Assembly: GCF_002224125.1 (NCBI RefSeq)
Contig: NZ_NCSM01000014.1
Location: 178,779-242,778, forward strand
Length of the DNA: 64,000 bases
Reading direction: 5' to 3'
Origin: Streptomyces sp. NBS 14/10
Lineage (GTDB): Bacteria; Actinomycetota; Actinomycetes; Streptomycetales; Streptomycetaceae
Below, one piece after another: positions 17,508 to 26,204 of the stretch. The notes below the pieces were generated by a model. The model saw nothing but the letters and a program-made list of their open reading frames with translations, did no database searches and was not told the DNA's origin. Made by a program: the position numbers and the translations under genes. How positions within the stretch are numbered: position 1 is the first letter of the stretch; each line of letters opens with the position of its first letter.

Positions 17508-18335
17508 ATGAGTCCGTTCACCGGCTCCGCGACCGGGACCAAGGAGTGGCGCCATCTGCGCCTGACCCTCGACGCCGGAGTCGCGACCGTCACCCTCGCC
17601 CGTCCCGAAAAGCTCAACGCGCTCACCTTCGGCGCCTACGCCGATCTGCGCGACCTGCTCGCCGAACTGTCCCGGGAGGGCTCCGTACGGGCCCTGGTGC
17701 TGGGCGGGGAGGGCCGCGGCTTCTGCTCCGGCGGCGACGTCGACGACATCATCGGCGCCACCCTCGCCATGGACACCCGTCAGCTGCTCGACTTCAACCG
17801 TATGACCGGGCAGGTCGTACGCGCCCTGCGGGAGTGCCCCTTTCCCGTCGTGGCCGCGGTGCACGGGGCCGCGGCGGGCGCCGGCGCGGTGCTGGCCCTG
17901 GCCGCCGACTTCCGGGTCGCCGATCCGTCGGCGCGCTTCTCGTTCCTCTTCACCAAGGTCGGGCTGTCCGGCGGCGACATGGGTGCCGCGTATCTGCTGC
18001 CGCGCGTCGTGGGCCTCGGGCACGCCACCCGGCTGCTGATGCTCGGCGAGCCGGTGCGCGCGGCGGAGGCCGAGCGCATCGGGCTGATCAGCAAGCTCGT
18101 CGACGAGGGCCATGCGGCGGCCGAGGCCGCGGCGCTGGCCCGCCGCCTCGCCGACGGGCCCGCGCTCGCCCTCGCGCAGACCAAGGCGCTGCTCACGGCG
18201 GAGCTCGATATGCCGCTCGGCGCGTCGATCGAGATGGACGCGGCCACGCAGGCACTGCTGATGAACAGCGCGGACTACGCCGAGTTCCACGCCGCGTTCA
18301 CGGCTCGGCGCTCGCCCGACTGGCAGGGCCGATGA
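17508..18335 (+). CDS. enoyl-CoA hydratase/isomerase family protein
   Basis: A 275-residue crotonase-fold protein. It has the usual ATVTLARPEKLNALTFGAYADL start, the oxyanion-hole segment LGGEGRGFCSGGDVDDI (about 65-81), a second oxyanion segment AAVHGAAAGAGAVLALAADFRVAD, and FTKVGLSGGDMGAAYLLPRVVG. It probably hydrates or hydrolyses a CoA thioester after ring attack. AAGGAGG lies about 10 bases before ATG 17508. Its stop overlaps the start of the hydroxylase-reductase gene (ATGA), so both are in one operon of CoA-dependent aromatic degradation. Confidence 0.88.
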   Translation: MSPFTGSATGTKEWRHLRLTLDAGVATVTLARPEKLNALTFGAYADLRDLLAELSREGSVRALVLGGEGRGFCSGGDVDDIIGATLAMDTRQLLDFNRMTGQVVRALRECPFPVVAAVHGAAAGAGAVLALAADFRVADPSARFSFLFTKVGLSGGDMGAAYLLPRVVGLGHATRLLMLGEPVRAAEAERIGLISKLVDEGHAAAEAAALARRLADGPALALAQTKALLTAELDMPLGASIEMDAATQALLMNSADYAEFHAAFTARRSPDWQGR

Positions 18336-20968
18336 CCCGGCCGCCCCGGCCAACTCGGCCGGCTCAGCTGCTCTGGCCGCCCGAGCGGGTTCAGCCGGCC
18401 GAGCTGACTCCGCGACCCTGGCCGCCCCGGTCGTCCCGGCGGGCCGAGCCGCCCCGGCCGCCCGAGCGGGCCGAGCCGACTCCGTCGACCCAGCCGCCCC
18501 AAGGGGTGCAGCCGTCGCCCTGGCGGGCCCGGCGGCCGCCGCTGCCCGAGCGGGCCCAGCTGACTCCGCCACCTCAGCCGCCCCGCGGGGCGCAGCCGCC
18601 GCCGACCCCGCCACCCGCCGCCCCCGCCGGCCGGGCGCGCGCCCGGCCGCCGCAGGCCCTGCCGGGCGGGCGGCTGTCGCCGCCCCAGCGGACCAGGGCC
18701 CGCCCCCTCCGGATCGCCGTCGTCGGCGGCGGGCCCGGTGGTCTGTACGTGGCCGCGCTGCTGCGCCGGCTCACCCCCGGGCCCGAGGTCACCGTGTGGG
18801 AGCGCAACGCCGCCGACGACACCTTCGGCTTCGGTGTCGTCCTCTCCGACGAGACCCTTGGCGGCATCGAACACGCCGACCCCGCCGTTTACGCCGCCCT
18901 GCGCGAGGACTTCGTCCGCTGGGACGACATCGATGTCGCGCACCGCGGACAGACGCTGACCTCGGGCGGCCACGGCTTCGCCGCCCTCGGCCGGCGCCGC
19001 CTGCTGCGGATCCTGCACGAGCGCTGCCGCGCCCTGGGCGTCCGGCTCAACTTCCGGACCCACGCGCCCCCCGCCGCCGAACTGGCCCGCGCGTACGACC
19101 TGGTGATCGCCGCCGACGGGGTGCACAGCGCGACCCGCCAGGACTGCGCCGACGTCTTCGGGACCCGGCTGACCACCCACCGCTGCCGCTACATCTGGCT
19201 CTCCGCCGACTTCGCGTTCGACGCCTTCCGCTTCGAGATCGCCGAGACCGAGCACGGCGTGCTGCAACTGCACGGCTACCCCTACGCACCGGACGCCAGC
19301 ACCGTCATCGTCGAGGCCCGCGAGGAGGTCTGGCGCCGGGCCGGACTCGACCGGCTGGACGAGCGGGAGTCCACGCGGCGGTGCGCCGAGCTCTTCGCCG
19401 ACGCCCTCGGGGGCCGACCGCTGCGCGGCAACCGCTCCCAGTGGACCGCCTTCCGTACGGTCGTCAACGAGCGCTGGTGGCACGGGAACACGGTGCTGCT
19501 CGGCGACGCCGCGCACACCGCGCACTTCTCGATCGGCTCCGGCACCAAGCTCGCCATCGAGGACGCCGTGGCGCTCGCGAACCACCTCGCGAACCACCTC
19601 CAAGAGCAGCGTTCCCCGCTGTCCGAGGCATTAGCGGCGTACGAGGCCGAGCGCCGCCCGGCCGTCGAGTCGACCCAGCGCGCGGCCCGCGCCAGCCTGG
19701 AGTGGTTCGAGAACCTGGCGCTGTACGTGGACCAGCCGCCCCGCCGGTTCGCCTTCAACCTCCTCACCCGCAGCCGCCGCGTCACCCACGACAATCTGCG
19801 GCTGCGCGACGCCGCCTTCGTGTCGGCGGTCGAGCGCGAGGCCGAGCTGCCCCCGGACACCCCGCCGATGTTCACCCCCTTCCGGCTGCGCGGACTGACG
19901 CTGCGCAACCGGGTGGTCGTCTCGCCCATGGACATGTACTCGGCCCAGGACGGCACCCCCGGCGACTTCCACCTCGTCCACCTGGGCGCGCGGGCGCTGG
20001 GCGGTGCGGGCCTGGTGATGACCGAGATGGTGTGCGTGAGCCCAGAGGGCCGTATCACCCCCGGCTGTACGGGCCTGTACGCCGACGCGCACGACGCCGC
20101 CTGGCGCCGGGTCGTCGACTTCGCGCACGACGCCTCCCCGGGCACGGCCCTCGGCGTCCAGCTGGGCCACAGCGGCCGCAAGGGTTCCACCCGGCTGATG
20201 TGGGAGGGAATGGACGATCCCCTTCCGCGCGGCAACTGGCCCTTGGTCGCCCCCTCGCCGCTGCCCTACCGCCGCGGTGTCAGCCAGGTTCCCCAGGCCC
20301 TGGACACCGCCGGGCTCGCCGCCGTCCGTGAGCAGTTCGTCGCCGCCGCGCGGCGCGCCGCGCGCGCCGGCTTCGACCTCCTCGAACTCCACTGCGCCCA
20401 CGGCTATCTGCTCTCCAGCTTCCTGTCCCCGCTCACCAACCACCGCACCGACGCCTACGGCGGCACCCTCGCCGCCCGGCTGCGCTATCCGCTCGAAGTC
20501 TTCGACGCCGTACGGGAGGTGTGGCCCGCCGACTCCCCGATGACGGTCCGCATCTCCGCCACCGACTGGGCCGAGGGCGGTACGACCGCCGATGACGCGG
20601 TCGCCGTCGCCGCCGCCTTCGCCGCCCACGGCGCGGACGCGATCGACGTCTCCACCGGCCAGGTCGTCCCCGACGAGCGCCCCGACTTCGGCCGCTCGTA
20701 CCAGACCCCGTACGCCGACCGGATACGCAATGAACTCGGCGTCCCCGTCATCGCGGTCGGGGCCATCTCCTCCTGGGACGATGTGAACTCCCTGCTGCTG
20801 GCGGGCCGCGTCGACCTGTGCGCACTCGGCCGCCCCCATCTCTACGACCCGCACTGGACCCTGCACGCCGCCGCCGAACAGGGCTACACCGGCCCCGGCG
20901 CGCCCTGGCCGCTCCCGTACCGGGCAGGCAGCAGAAAGCCCCCGACGGGCCGCGCCGATGGACGATGA
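18332..20968 (+). CDS. bifunctional salicylyl-CoA 5-hydroxylase / 2-aminobenzoyl-CoA monooxygenase-reductase
   Basis: An 878-residue two-domain flavoenzyme. Residues 1-125 are a Pro/Arg-rich low-complexity extension. Residues about 126-500 form an FAD aromatic hydroxylase with [19 protein letters not shown] and [22 protein letters not shown]. Residues about 511-860 form an old-yellow-enzyme-type FMN domain ([38 protein letters not shown]). Fused enzymes of this kind hydroxylate salicylyl-CoA, or hydroxylate and reduce 2-aminobenzoyl-CoA. The ATG overlaps the upstream stop. The extension is unusual, since relatives begin at the FAD motif. A rare TTA leucine codon lies at 19631 (residue 434), implying possible bldA control. 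Confidence 0.88.
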   Translation: MTRPPRPTRPAQLLWPPERVQPAELTPRPWPPRSSRRAEPPRPPERAEPTPSTQPPQGVQPSPWRARRPPLPERAQLTPPPQPPRGAQPPPTPPPAAPAGRARARPPQALPGGRLSPPQRTRARPLRIAVVGGGPGGLYVAALLRRLTPGPEVTVWERNAADDTFGFGVVLSDETLGGIEHADPAVYAALREDFVRWDDIDVAHRGQTLTSGGHGFAALGRRRLLRILHERCRALGVRLNFRTHAPPAAELARAYDLVIAADGVHSATRQDCADVFGTRLTTHRCRYIWLSADFAFDAFRFEIAETEHGVLQLHGYPYAPDASTVIVEAREEVWRRAGLDRLDERESTRRCAELFADALGGRPLRGNRSQWTAFRTVVNERWWHGNTVLLGDAAHTAHFSIGSGTKLAIEDAVALANHLANHLQEQRSPLSEALAAYEAERRPAVESTQRAARASLEWFENLALYVDQPPRRFAFNLLTRSRRVTHDNLRLRDAAFVSAVEREAELPPDTPPMFTPFRLRGLTLRNRVVVSPMDMYSAQDGTPGDFHLVHLGARALGGAGLVMTEMVCVSPEGRITPGCTGLYADAHDAAWRRVVDFAHDASPGTALGVQLGHSGRKGSTRLMWEGMDDPLPRGNWPLVAPSPLPYRRGVSQVPQALDTAGLAAVREQFVAAARRAARAGFDLLELHCAHGYLLSSFLSPLTNHRTDAYGGTLAARLRYPLEVFDAVREVWPADSPMTVRISATDWAEGGTTADDAVAVAAAFAAHGADAIDVSTGQVVPDERPDFGRSYQTPYADRIRNELGVPVIAVGAISSWDDVNSLLLAGRVDLCALGRPHLYDPHWTLHAAAEQGYTGPGAPWPLPYRAGSRKPPTGRADGR
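18335..18706 (+). repeat. degenerate GC-rich repeats coding a Pro-rich N-terminal extension
   Basis: Imperfect repeats of a CCGCCCGAGCGG(G)-type unit code repeated PPER(A/V)xP segments. The base composition is more monotonous than in flanking coding DNA, consistent with repeat expansion. Confidence 0.6.
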
Positions 20969-20975
20969 TGAGGGC

Positions 20976-21524
20976 ATGACCATGCGCAGAAGGGCCGAGC
21001 TGTTCGTCCCCGAGGAGCAGGACCGCAGGCTCGACGCCCGGACGACCGGTGACGAACGGGGCATCCTGGTCGACTGCCTGGCCAAGCAGCGGGCGACCCT
21101 GGAGCTGAAGTGCGCGGGCGTGGAGGACGCGTTGTCCCGGCGCTCGGTGGAGCCCTCCACGCTCTCGCTGCTCGGGCTGGTCCGGCATCTCGCCGATGTG
21201 GAGCGCCGCTGGTTCCGGCGGGTCATGGCCGGACAGGAGGTGCCGCTGCTCTTCTCCACCGAGGACAACCCCGACCAGGACTTCGACGGTGCGATGCCCG
21301 GTCCGGCGGTCGTCGCGGAGGCGTGGGAGGCCTGGCGCGCGGAGGTGGCCTTCGCCGAGCGCTTCGTCGCCGAGGCACCCGACCTGGACATCACGCGCGA
21401 CGACGGATGGCTCGGGGCGGTCTCGCTGCGCTGGGTCCTCATCCACATGATCGAGGAGTACGCCCGGCACAACGGCCACGCCGACCTGCTGCGGGAGCGG
21501 ATCGACGGCGCGATCGGAGTGTGA
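20976..21524 (+). CDS. DinB/DUF664 family protein
   Basis: A protein of about 182 residues with the four-helix DinB fold. Features are RRAELFVPEEQDRRLDA, a helix with LGLVRHLADVERRWFRR holding a conserved metal-ligand-type His, and LIHMIEEYARHNGHADLLRE near the C-terminus with His residues that complete a typical site. Relatives include mycothiol-dependent transferases and detoxification proteins. ATG 20976 or ATG 20982 is plausible; GAGGG at 20970-20974 fits 20982 better. It follows the hydroxylase-reductase by a few bases and may be co-transcribed, but its role there is unknown. Confidence 0.8.
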   Translation: MTMRRRAELFVPEEQDRRLDARTTGDERGILVDCLAKQRATLELKCAGVEDALSRRSVEPSTLSLLGLVRHLADVERRWFRRVMAGQEVPLLFSTEDNPDQDFDGAMPGPAVVAEAWEAWRAEVAFAERFVAEAPDLDITRDDGWLGAVSLRWVLIHMIEEYARHNGHADLLRERIDGAIGV

Positions 21525-21549
21525 GGCGTTCGGTGTTGGGCGTCAGGTG

Positions 21550-22392
21550 TCAGGCACGCGTGGCCGTCAGCACCTCCCGTACGTACCCGGCGCCCGCGTC
21601 GTACAGCCGGTCGTGCAGCGCCGTGAACACCTCCGCCGCCCGGACGCCGGGCCAGTCCCGCGGCAGCAGCGCGGGCGGCAGACCGGGGTCGGCGTAGGGG
21701 AGGAAGCGCCAGGAGTCCAGGGCGAGGACGTAGTCGCGGTAGGCATCCTCGGGGTCCGGTATGGCGCGTCCCGCCCAGCGCTCCAGCACCGGTTCCTGGG
21801 CGTCCAGGTAGGCGCGGTGCAGCTTCGCCAGCTGCCCCAGGTCCCACCAGCGGCGCACCGCCTGCTCCGTCGGCTCGAAGTCCGCGTGGGCGCCGCGGAA
21901 GAGGTCGACGTACGGGGAGAGTTCGAGGCGGGCCAGGGTGTGGCGGGTCTCGTCGTAGAGGTGTTCGGGGGCGATCCACACCCCGGGCGCGGCGGTGCCG
22001 AAGCCGAGCCGGGCCAGCCGCGAGCGCAGCAGATGGCGCTTGTGGCGCTCCTGTTCGGGGACCGAGAAGACGGCGAGCAGCCAGCCGTCCGTATTCTCCT
22101 CCGCCCCCGGGCGGCCGTAGATGCGGCGGTCGCCGTCGTCGAGCAGTTGGCGCGCGTCCTCGGAGAGCGCGTATCCGGCGGCCCCGGCGTCCGTGCGGTC
22201 GGCGACCAGCAGCGCGCGCCGCTTGAGGCGGGAGACGGCGGACCGTACGGAGGGCGCGTCCACGCCCACCGCGCCCAGCAGCCGGATCAGCGCGGCGATG
22301 GGGACGGGTCCGGCGGGGCGGCCGGCGCCGCCGCGGCCGTAGGCGCCGTAGAAGGTGACGATCAAGGAGCGAGGGGTGGGCTGGCCGGTCAC
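21550..22392 (-). CDS. PaaX family transcriptional regulator
   Basis: A 280-residue regulator. The N-terminal winged helix (SLIVTFYGAYGR..., with VDAPSVRSAVSRLKRRALL) is followed by the PaaX central domain (NTDGWLLAVFSVPEQERHKRHLLRSRLARLGFG) and C-terminal domain (PRDWPGVRAAEVFTALHDRLYDAG). PaaX of E. coli represses phenylacetate degradation and responds to phenylacetyl-CoA. Its place inside an aryl-CoA cluster, four bases before the ligase stop on the same strand, suggests it represses this cluster in response to an aryl-CoA. The dyads at 17434 and 24150 are candidate operators. Confidence 0.88.
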   Translation of the reverse strand: MTGQPTPRSLIVTFYGAYGRGGAGRPAGPVPIAALIRLLGAVGVDAPSVRSAVSRLKRRALLVADRTDAGAAGYALSEDARQLLDDGDRRIYGRPGAEENTDGWLLAVFSVPEQERHKRHLLRSRLARLGFGTAAPGVWIAPEHLYDETRHTLARLELSPYVDLFRGAHADFEPTEQAVRRWWDLGQLAKLHRAYLDAQEPVLERWAGRAIPDPEDAYRDYVLALDSWRFLPYADPGLPPALLPRDWPGVRAAEVFTALHDRLYDAGAGYVREVLTATRA

Positions 22393-22396
22393 GCGC

Positions 22397-24085
22397 TTAC
22401 TCTAGGGCGCCGTTCGTGCCCCACTTACCGTGCCGCGTGGTCCCGTCCCGCAGCAGATAGCGCTGGAGCTTGCCGGTGGCGGTGCGGGGCAGGGCGTCCA
22501 GGAAGACGAACTCGCGCGGGCACTTGTACGGGGCCAGCTCCGCGGTGATGAACTCCCGCAGCGCGGCCATGGTTTCCTCGGTATGCGCGACGCCCGGCCG
22601 CAGCACCACATGCGCGACCACGACCGTGCCCCGCCGCTCGTCCGGCCGCCCGGTCACCGCGGCCTCCACCACATGCGGGTGGCGCAGCAGCGCCTCCTCG
22701 ACCTCGGGGCCCGCGATGTTGTACCCGGCCGAGATGATCATGTCGTCGGCGCGTGCCATATACCGGAAGTAGCCGTCCGGGTCGCGGATGAAGGCGTCCC
22801 CGGTGAGGTTCCAGCCGTCCTGTACGTATTCGCGCTGCCGCTCGTCCGCCAGATAGCGACAGCCCGTGGGCCCGCGCACGGCGAGCAGCCCGGGCCGTCC
22901 GTCCGGAACGGGCCGCAACCCGGAGGCCGCGTCCGTGAAGTCCACCACCCGCGCCTCGAATCCCGGCACCGGGACCCCGGTCGCGCCCGGCCGGATCGCG
23001 TCGTCGGCGGCGGAGATGAAGATGTGCAGCAGCTCGGTCGACCCGATGCCGTTGATGATCCGCAGCCCGGTCGCCCGGTGCCATGCGTGCCAGGTGCCGG
23101 TGGGCAGGTGCTCGCCGGCCGAGACGCAGCGGCGCAGCGAGGAGATGTCGTACGCGCCGCCGTCCGGCGCCGCGCCGTCCAGCCGCCCCAGCATCGCCCG
23201 GTAGGCGGTCGGCGCGGTGAACAGCACGGAGATCCGGTGCCGTGCGATATCGGCCAGCAGCCGCTCCGGACCGCCCCAGTCGGACAGCAGCGCGGAAGCG
23301 CCCGCGCGCAGCGGGAAGACGACCAGGCCGCCGAGGCCGAAGGTGAAGCCGAGCGGAGGGCTGCCCGCGAACACGTCCTCGGGGCGGGGCCGCAGCACCT
23401 GCGCCGAGAAGGTGTCGGCGATGGCCAGCACATCGCGGTGGAAGTGCATACAGCCCTTGGGCCGCCCGGTCGTCCCCGAGGTGAAGGCGATCAGCGCCAC
23501 GTCGTCGGCGGAGGTCTCCACCGCCTCGTACGACGCGGGCGCGGTGGCCGCGAGCCGTAGCAGGTCCTCGGGGCCGTCCCCGCCGTAGTACGTCGTCCGC
23601 AGCCCCGGCACCCCGGCCTTCACCAGGTCGTCCGCGCACCGTACGTCACACAGAGCGTGCCGTATCCGGGCCAGCTCGCAGATCGTCGCCAACTCCCGGG
23701 CCCGGTGGGCGGCCAGTACGGTCACGGCGACCGCCCCCGCCTTCATCACCGCCAGCCAGCAGGCGGCCAGCCACGGCGAGGTGGCCCCGCGCAGCAGCAC
23801 CCGGTTGCCGGGGACCACGCCGAGCGGGCCGGTCAGGGTGTGTGCGACCCGGTCGACGTGGGCGCGCAGTTCGCCGTACGTCCACACCTCGCCCGTGGCG
23901 GCGCGCACCGCGACCCGGTCGGCGCCGAACCGCTCGACGCTGCGGTCCAGCAGCTCGGCGCCGCAGTTGAGACGGTCGGGGTAGGACGGTCCTGGCAGGT
24001 CGAGGTGGAAGGCGGGCCACTGCTCGGCGGGCGGCAGATGGTCCCGGGCGAAGGTGTCGGTATGGGCCGAAGGCCTGAGCTCCAT
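22397..24085 (-). CDS. benzoate-CoA ligase family enzyme (probable 2-aminobenzoate- or salicylate-CoA ligase)
   Basis: A 562-residue ANL-superfamily ligase. It shows the phosphate loop FTSGTTGRPKGCMHFHRD (about 209-226), GSTELLHIFIS in place of the usual YGxTE motif (the pattern of benzoate/2-aminobenzoate-CoA ligases), GDAFIRDPDGYFRYMARADDMI, and the catalytic lysine in PRTATGKLQRYLLRDG. It would activate the ring acid with ATP and CoA, giving the substrate of the hydroxylase-reductase. It begins at ATG 24085, divergent from the acyl-CoA dehydrogenase, and runs into paaX with a four-base gap. The exact acid is inferred from neighbours. Confidence 0.85.
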   Translation of the reverse strand: MELRPSAHTDTFARDHLPPAEQWPAFHLDLPGPSYPDRLNCGAELLDRSVERFGADRVAVRAATGEVWTYGELRAHVDRVAHTLTGPLGVVPGNRVLLRGATSPWLAACWLAVMKAGAVAVTVLAAHRARELATICELARIRHALCDVRCADDLVKAGVPGLRTTYYGGDGPEDLLRLAATAPASYEAVETSADDVALIAFTSGTTGRPKGCMHFHRDVLAIADTFSAQVLRPRPEDVFAGSPPLGFTFGLGGLVVFPLRAGASALLSDWGGPERLLADIARHRISVLFTAPTAYRAMLGRLDGAAPDGGAYDISSLRRCVSAGEHLPTGTWHAWHRATGLRIINGIGSTELLHIFISAADDAIRPGATGVPVPGFEARVVDFTDAASGLRPVPDGRPGLLAVRGPTGCRYLADERQREYVQDGWNLTGDAFIRDPDGYFRYMARADDMIISAGYNIAGPEVEEALLRHPHVVEAAVTGRPDERRGTVVVAHVVLRPGVAHTEETMAALREFITAELAPYKCPREFVFLDALPRTATGKLQRYLLRDGTTRHGKWGTNGALE

Positions 24086-24149
24086 CGAGGACGCGCCCCC
24101 TATGCCTGCACATGCCTGCCTGAAGTCGCCTTGTCAGCGTAACGTGATG

Positions 24150-24177
24150 GTGACGACAGTCAACAGATCGCGATAAA
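24150..24177 (+). promoter_or_regulatory. candidate operator, copy 2 of motif shared with 17434
   Basis: GTGACGACAGTCA at 24150-24162, then CAG, TCG and GATAA, matches the dyad region 17434-17459 in sequence and order. It lies between the divergent ligase and dehydrogenase starts. Confidence 0.55.
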
Positions 24178-24200
24178 CGTTCCGTTGGGGAGGCCGTCCA

Positions 24201-25325
24201 GTGCCGTCGTTCGCACTTGATCCGAAGCAGCGGCGCTGGTGCGCCGGGGTGCGGTCGCTCGCCCGCGACCTGCTGCGCCCGCTCGCCGAGAGCGGCCCGC
24301 CAGGCCGGGTCAACCGGCCGCTGACCGCCGCGCTCGGCGAACTCGGTCTGCTGCGGCGGTTGTTCCCCGACGAGGGGCCGGTGCGCGCCCTCGACCTGTG
24401 CCTGCTGCGCGAATCGCTCGCCCGGGAGTGCACGGAGGCCGAGACCGCGCTCGCCCTCCAGGGGCTTGGCGGCTATCCGATCGTGCTTTCCGGCAGCCCC
24501 GAGCAGTACGCGCGCTGGATGCCCGAGGTCCGGGCGGGCCGCGCGGTCGCCGCCTTCGCGCTCAGCGAGCCGCAGGCCGGCTCCGACGCCGCCGCGCTCG
24601 GTCTGCGGGCCGACCCCGACGGGGCCGGTGGCTGGCGGCTGGAGGGCGAGAAGTGCTGGATCTCCAACGCCCCGGAGGCCGACTTCACCGTCGTCTTCGC
24701 CCGCACCACCCAGGGCGCGGGCTCGCGCGGCGTCACCGCCTTTCTCGTCCCCGCCGACCGGCCGGGGCTCACCGGCGAGCGTCTTGACATGCTCAGCCCG
24801 CACCCCATCGGCAGCCTCGCCTTCGACGGTGTCCCCGTCACCCGCGAGGACGTCCTGGGCACACCCGACAAGGGGTTCGGGGTCGCCATGCGCACCCTCA
24901 ACCTGCTGCGGCCGAGCGTCGGCGCGTTCGCCGTCGGCATGGCCCAGGCCGCGCTCGACGCGTCCGTGGCCCACGCCGGGGAGCGCACCGCATTCGGCGG
25001 GCCGCTGAAGGACCTTCAGGCCGTCTCCCACCAGCTCGCCGAGATGGCCACCCGCACCGAGGCCGCCCGCCTGCTGGTCTACGCGGCCGCCACCGCGTAC
25101 GACGAGGGCGCGCCGGGCATCGCCAAGAACTCGGCGATGGCCAAGCTCCTGGCCACCGAGACCGCCCAGTACGTCGTGGACGCCGCCGTACAGATCCACG
25201 GCGCGCGGGCGTTGCGCCGCGGCCATCTCCTGGAGCACCTGTACCGCGAGGTGCGCGCGCCCCGGATCTACGAGGGGGCGACCGAGGTCCAGCGCACGAT
25301 CATCGCGAAGGAGCTGTACCGATGA
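24201..25325 (+). CDS. acyl-CoA dehydrogenase family protein
   Basis: A 374-residue flavoprotein. It has FALSEPQAGSDAAAL (the FAD/substrate segment, about 126), CWISNAPEADFTVVFARTT, ERTAFGGPLKDLQAVSHQLAEM (FAD contact) and IYEGATEVQRTIIAKELYR at the C-terminus. GTG start with TTGGGGAGG just upstream. It presumably oxidises an alicyclic CoA thioester made by the hydroxylase-reductase. It overlaps the RidA gene by four bases and faces the ligase across a shared promoter region. Confidence 0.9.
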   Translation: MPSFALDPKQRRWCAGVRSLARDLLRPLAESGPPGRVNRPLTAALGELGLLRRLFPDEGPVRALDLCLLRESLARECTEAETALALQGLGGYPIVLSGSPEQYARWMPEVRAGRAVAAFALSEPQAGSDAAALGLRADPDGAGGWRLEGEKCWISNAPEADFTVVFARTTQGAGSRGVTAFLVPADRPGLTGERLDMLSPHPIGSLAFDGVPVTREDVLGTPDKGFGVAMRTLNLLRPSVGAFAVGMAQAALDASVAHAGERTAFGGPLKDLQAVSHQLAEMATRTEAARLLVYAAATAYDEGAPGIAKNSAMAKLLATETAQYVVDAAVQIHGARALRRGHLLEHLYREVRAPRIYEGATEVQRTIIAKELYR

Positions 25326-25735
25326 CCGAGCCCCGCCCAACCCTGCGGCGCGTCAACCCGCCCGAGCTCTCCCCGCCCACCGGCTTCAGCCACGCCGTCA
25401 CGGCCACCGGCGGCCGCCTGGTCTTCCTGGCGGGCCAGACCGCGCTGGACGGCGCGGGCGCGGTCGTCGGTGCCACGCTTCCGGCCCAGTTCCGGCGCGC
25501 GCTGGCCAACCTGCTCACCGCCCTGACCGCGGTCGGCGGCACCCCCGCGGACCTGGCCCGGCTGACCGTGCACACCACCGACGTCGCGGCCTACCGCGCG
25601 TCCGCCCCCGAACTCGGCCGGATCTGGCGGGAGCTGGCGGGCCGCGACTACCCCGCGATGGCGGTCATCGGCGTCGTCCGGCTGTGGGACGAGGCGGCGA
25701 TGGTCGAGCTGGACGGCATCGCGGTGCTGCCGTAG
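25322..25735 (+). CDS. RidA family enamine/imine deaminase
   Basis: A 137-residue RidA/YjgF/Rut-family protein. GRLVFLAGQTALDGAGAVVGATLPAQFRRALANLL and the C-terminal VVRLWDEAAMVELDGIAVLP are typical; the Arg of VRLW and the acidic residue in MVELD fit the reactive-enamine-binding positions of active RidA proteins. Such enzymes hydrolyse enamines or imines to ketones and ammonia. Translational overlap with the acyl-CoA dehydrogenase puts it in the pathway, where it could remove the amino group of a dearomatised 2-aminobenzoyl-CoA product (inference). Confidence 0.85.
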   Translation: MTEPRPTLRRVNPPELSPPTGFSHAVTATGGRLVFLAGQTALDGAGAVVGATLPAQFRRALANLLTALTAVGGTPADLARLTVHTTDVAAYRASAPELGRIWRELAGRDYPAMAVIGVVRLWDEAAMVELDGIAVLP

Positions 25736-25784
25736 CGCATCACCCCACATGGCGGGGTATTGGCCAGGCCCGCGCCGCGCGGTA

Positions 25785-25905
25785 CCGTCGGTGCGATATC
25801 GACGACGGCAAGACGGAAGCCGGTGAGAACCCGGCACGGTCGCGCCACTGTGAACGAGACGTTCCACACGATCCAAGGGACGGCTTGTGAGTCAGACCCG
25901 TAGCT
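25785..25905 (+). promoter_or_regulatory. cobalamin riboswitch upstream of cbtB
   Basis: Hallmarks in order: GGAAGCCGGTGAGAACCCGGC (from 25815), CGCCACTG (the B12 box, about 25843) and a 3' GAGTCAGACCCG. TTAAGGAGG follows before the cbtB start, so translational control by ribosome-binding-site masking is likely. Boundaries are approximate. Confidence 0.85.
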
Positions 25906-25960
25906 GTCGTCCAGTGCACCACCGAGATGGGACGCGAAACTCCCTTAAGGAGGCCCTGCC

Positions 25961-26182
25961 ATGGCGCAGTATGCCGCACAGCCGACCACCACCACCCCCG
26001 CTCTCCCGGCAAAGTTGCCGATCGGTGCGATCGCCCCGTGGGCGGTGTTCTTCGGCATCCTGATGCTGGTCCTGCTGTACTTCGTCGGCGCCGAACAGGG
26101 CGCCACCTCGGTCGTCTCCGGCGAGGACGTCCACGAGTGGGTGCACGACGCCCGCCACCTGCTCGGTTTCCCCTGCCACTGA
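25961..26182 (+). CDS. cbtB: CbtB-type cobalt transporter subunit
   Basis: A 73-residue protein with one transmembrane helix (IAPWAVFFGILMLVLLYFVGAEQG, about 26-49) and a C-terminal His-rich tail, HEWVHDARHLLGFPCH, the signature of CbtB, which probably binds cobalt. AAGGAGG lies shortly before the ATG. It is directly downstream of a cobalamin riboswitch and followed by cbtA, so it is expected to be shut off when cobalamin is plentiful. Confidence 0.92.
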   Translation: MAQYAAQPTTTTPALPAKLPIGAIAPWAVFFGILMLVLLYFVGAEQGATSVVSGEDVHEWVHDARHLLGFPCH

Positions 26183-26204
26183 GGCAAGGGACACCGACAC
26201 CCTC

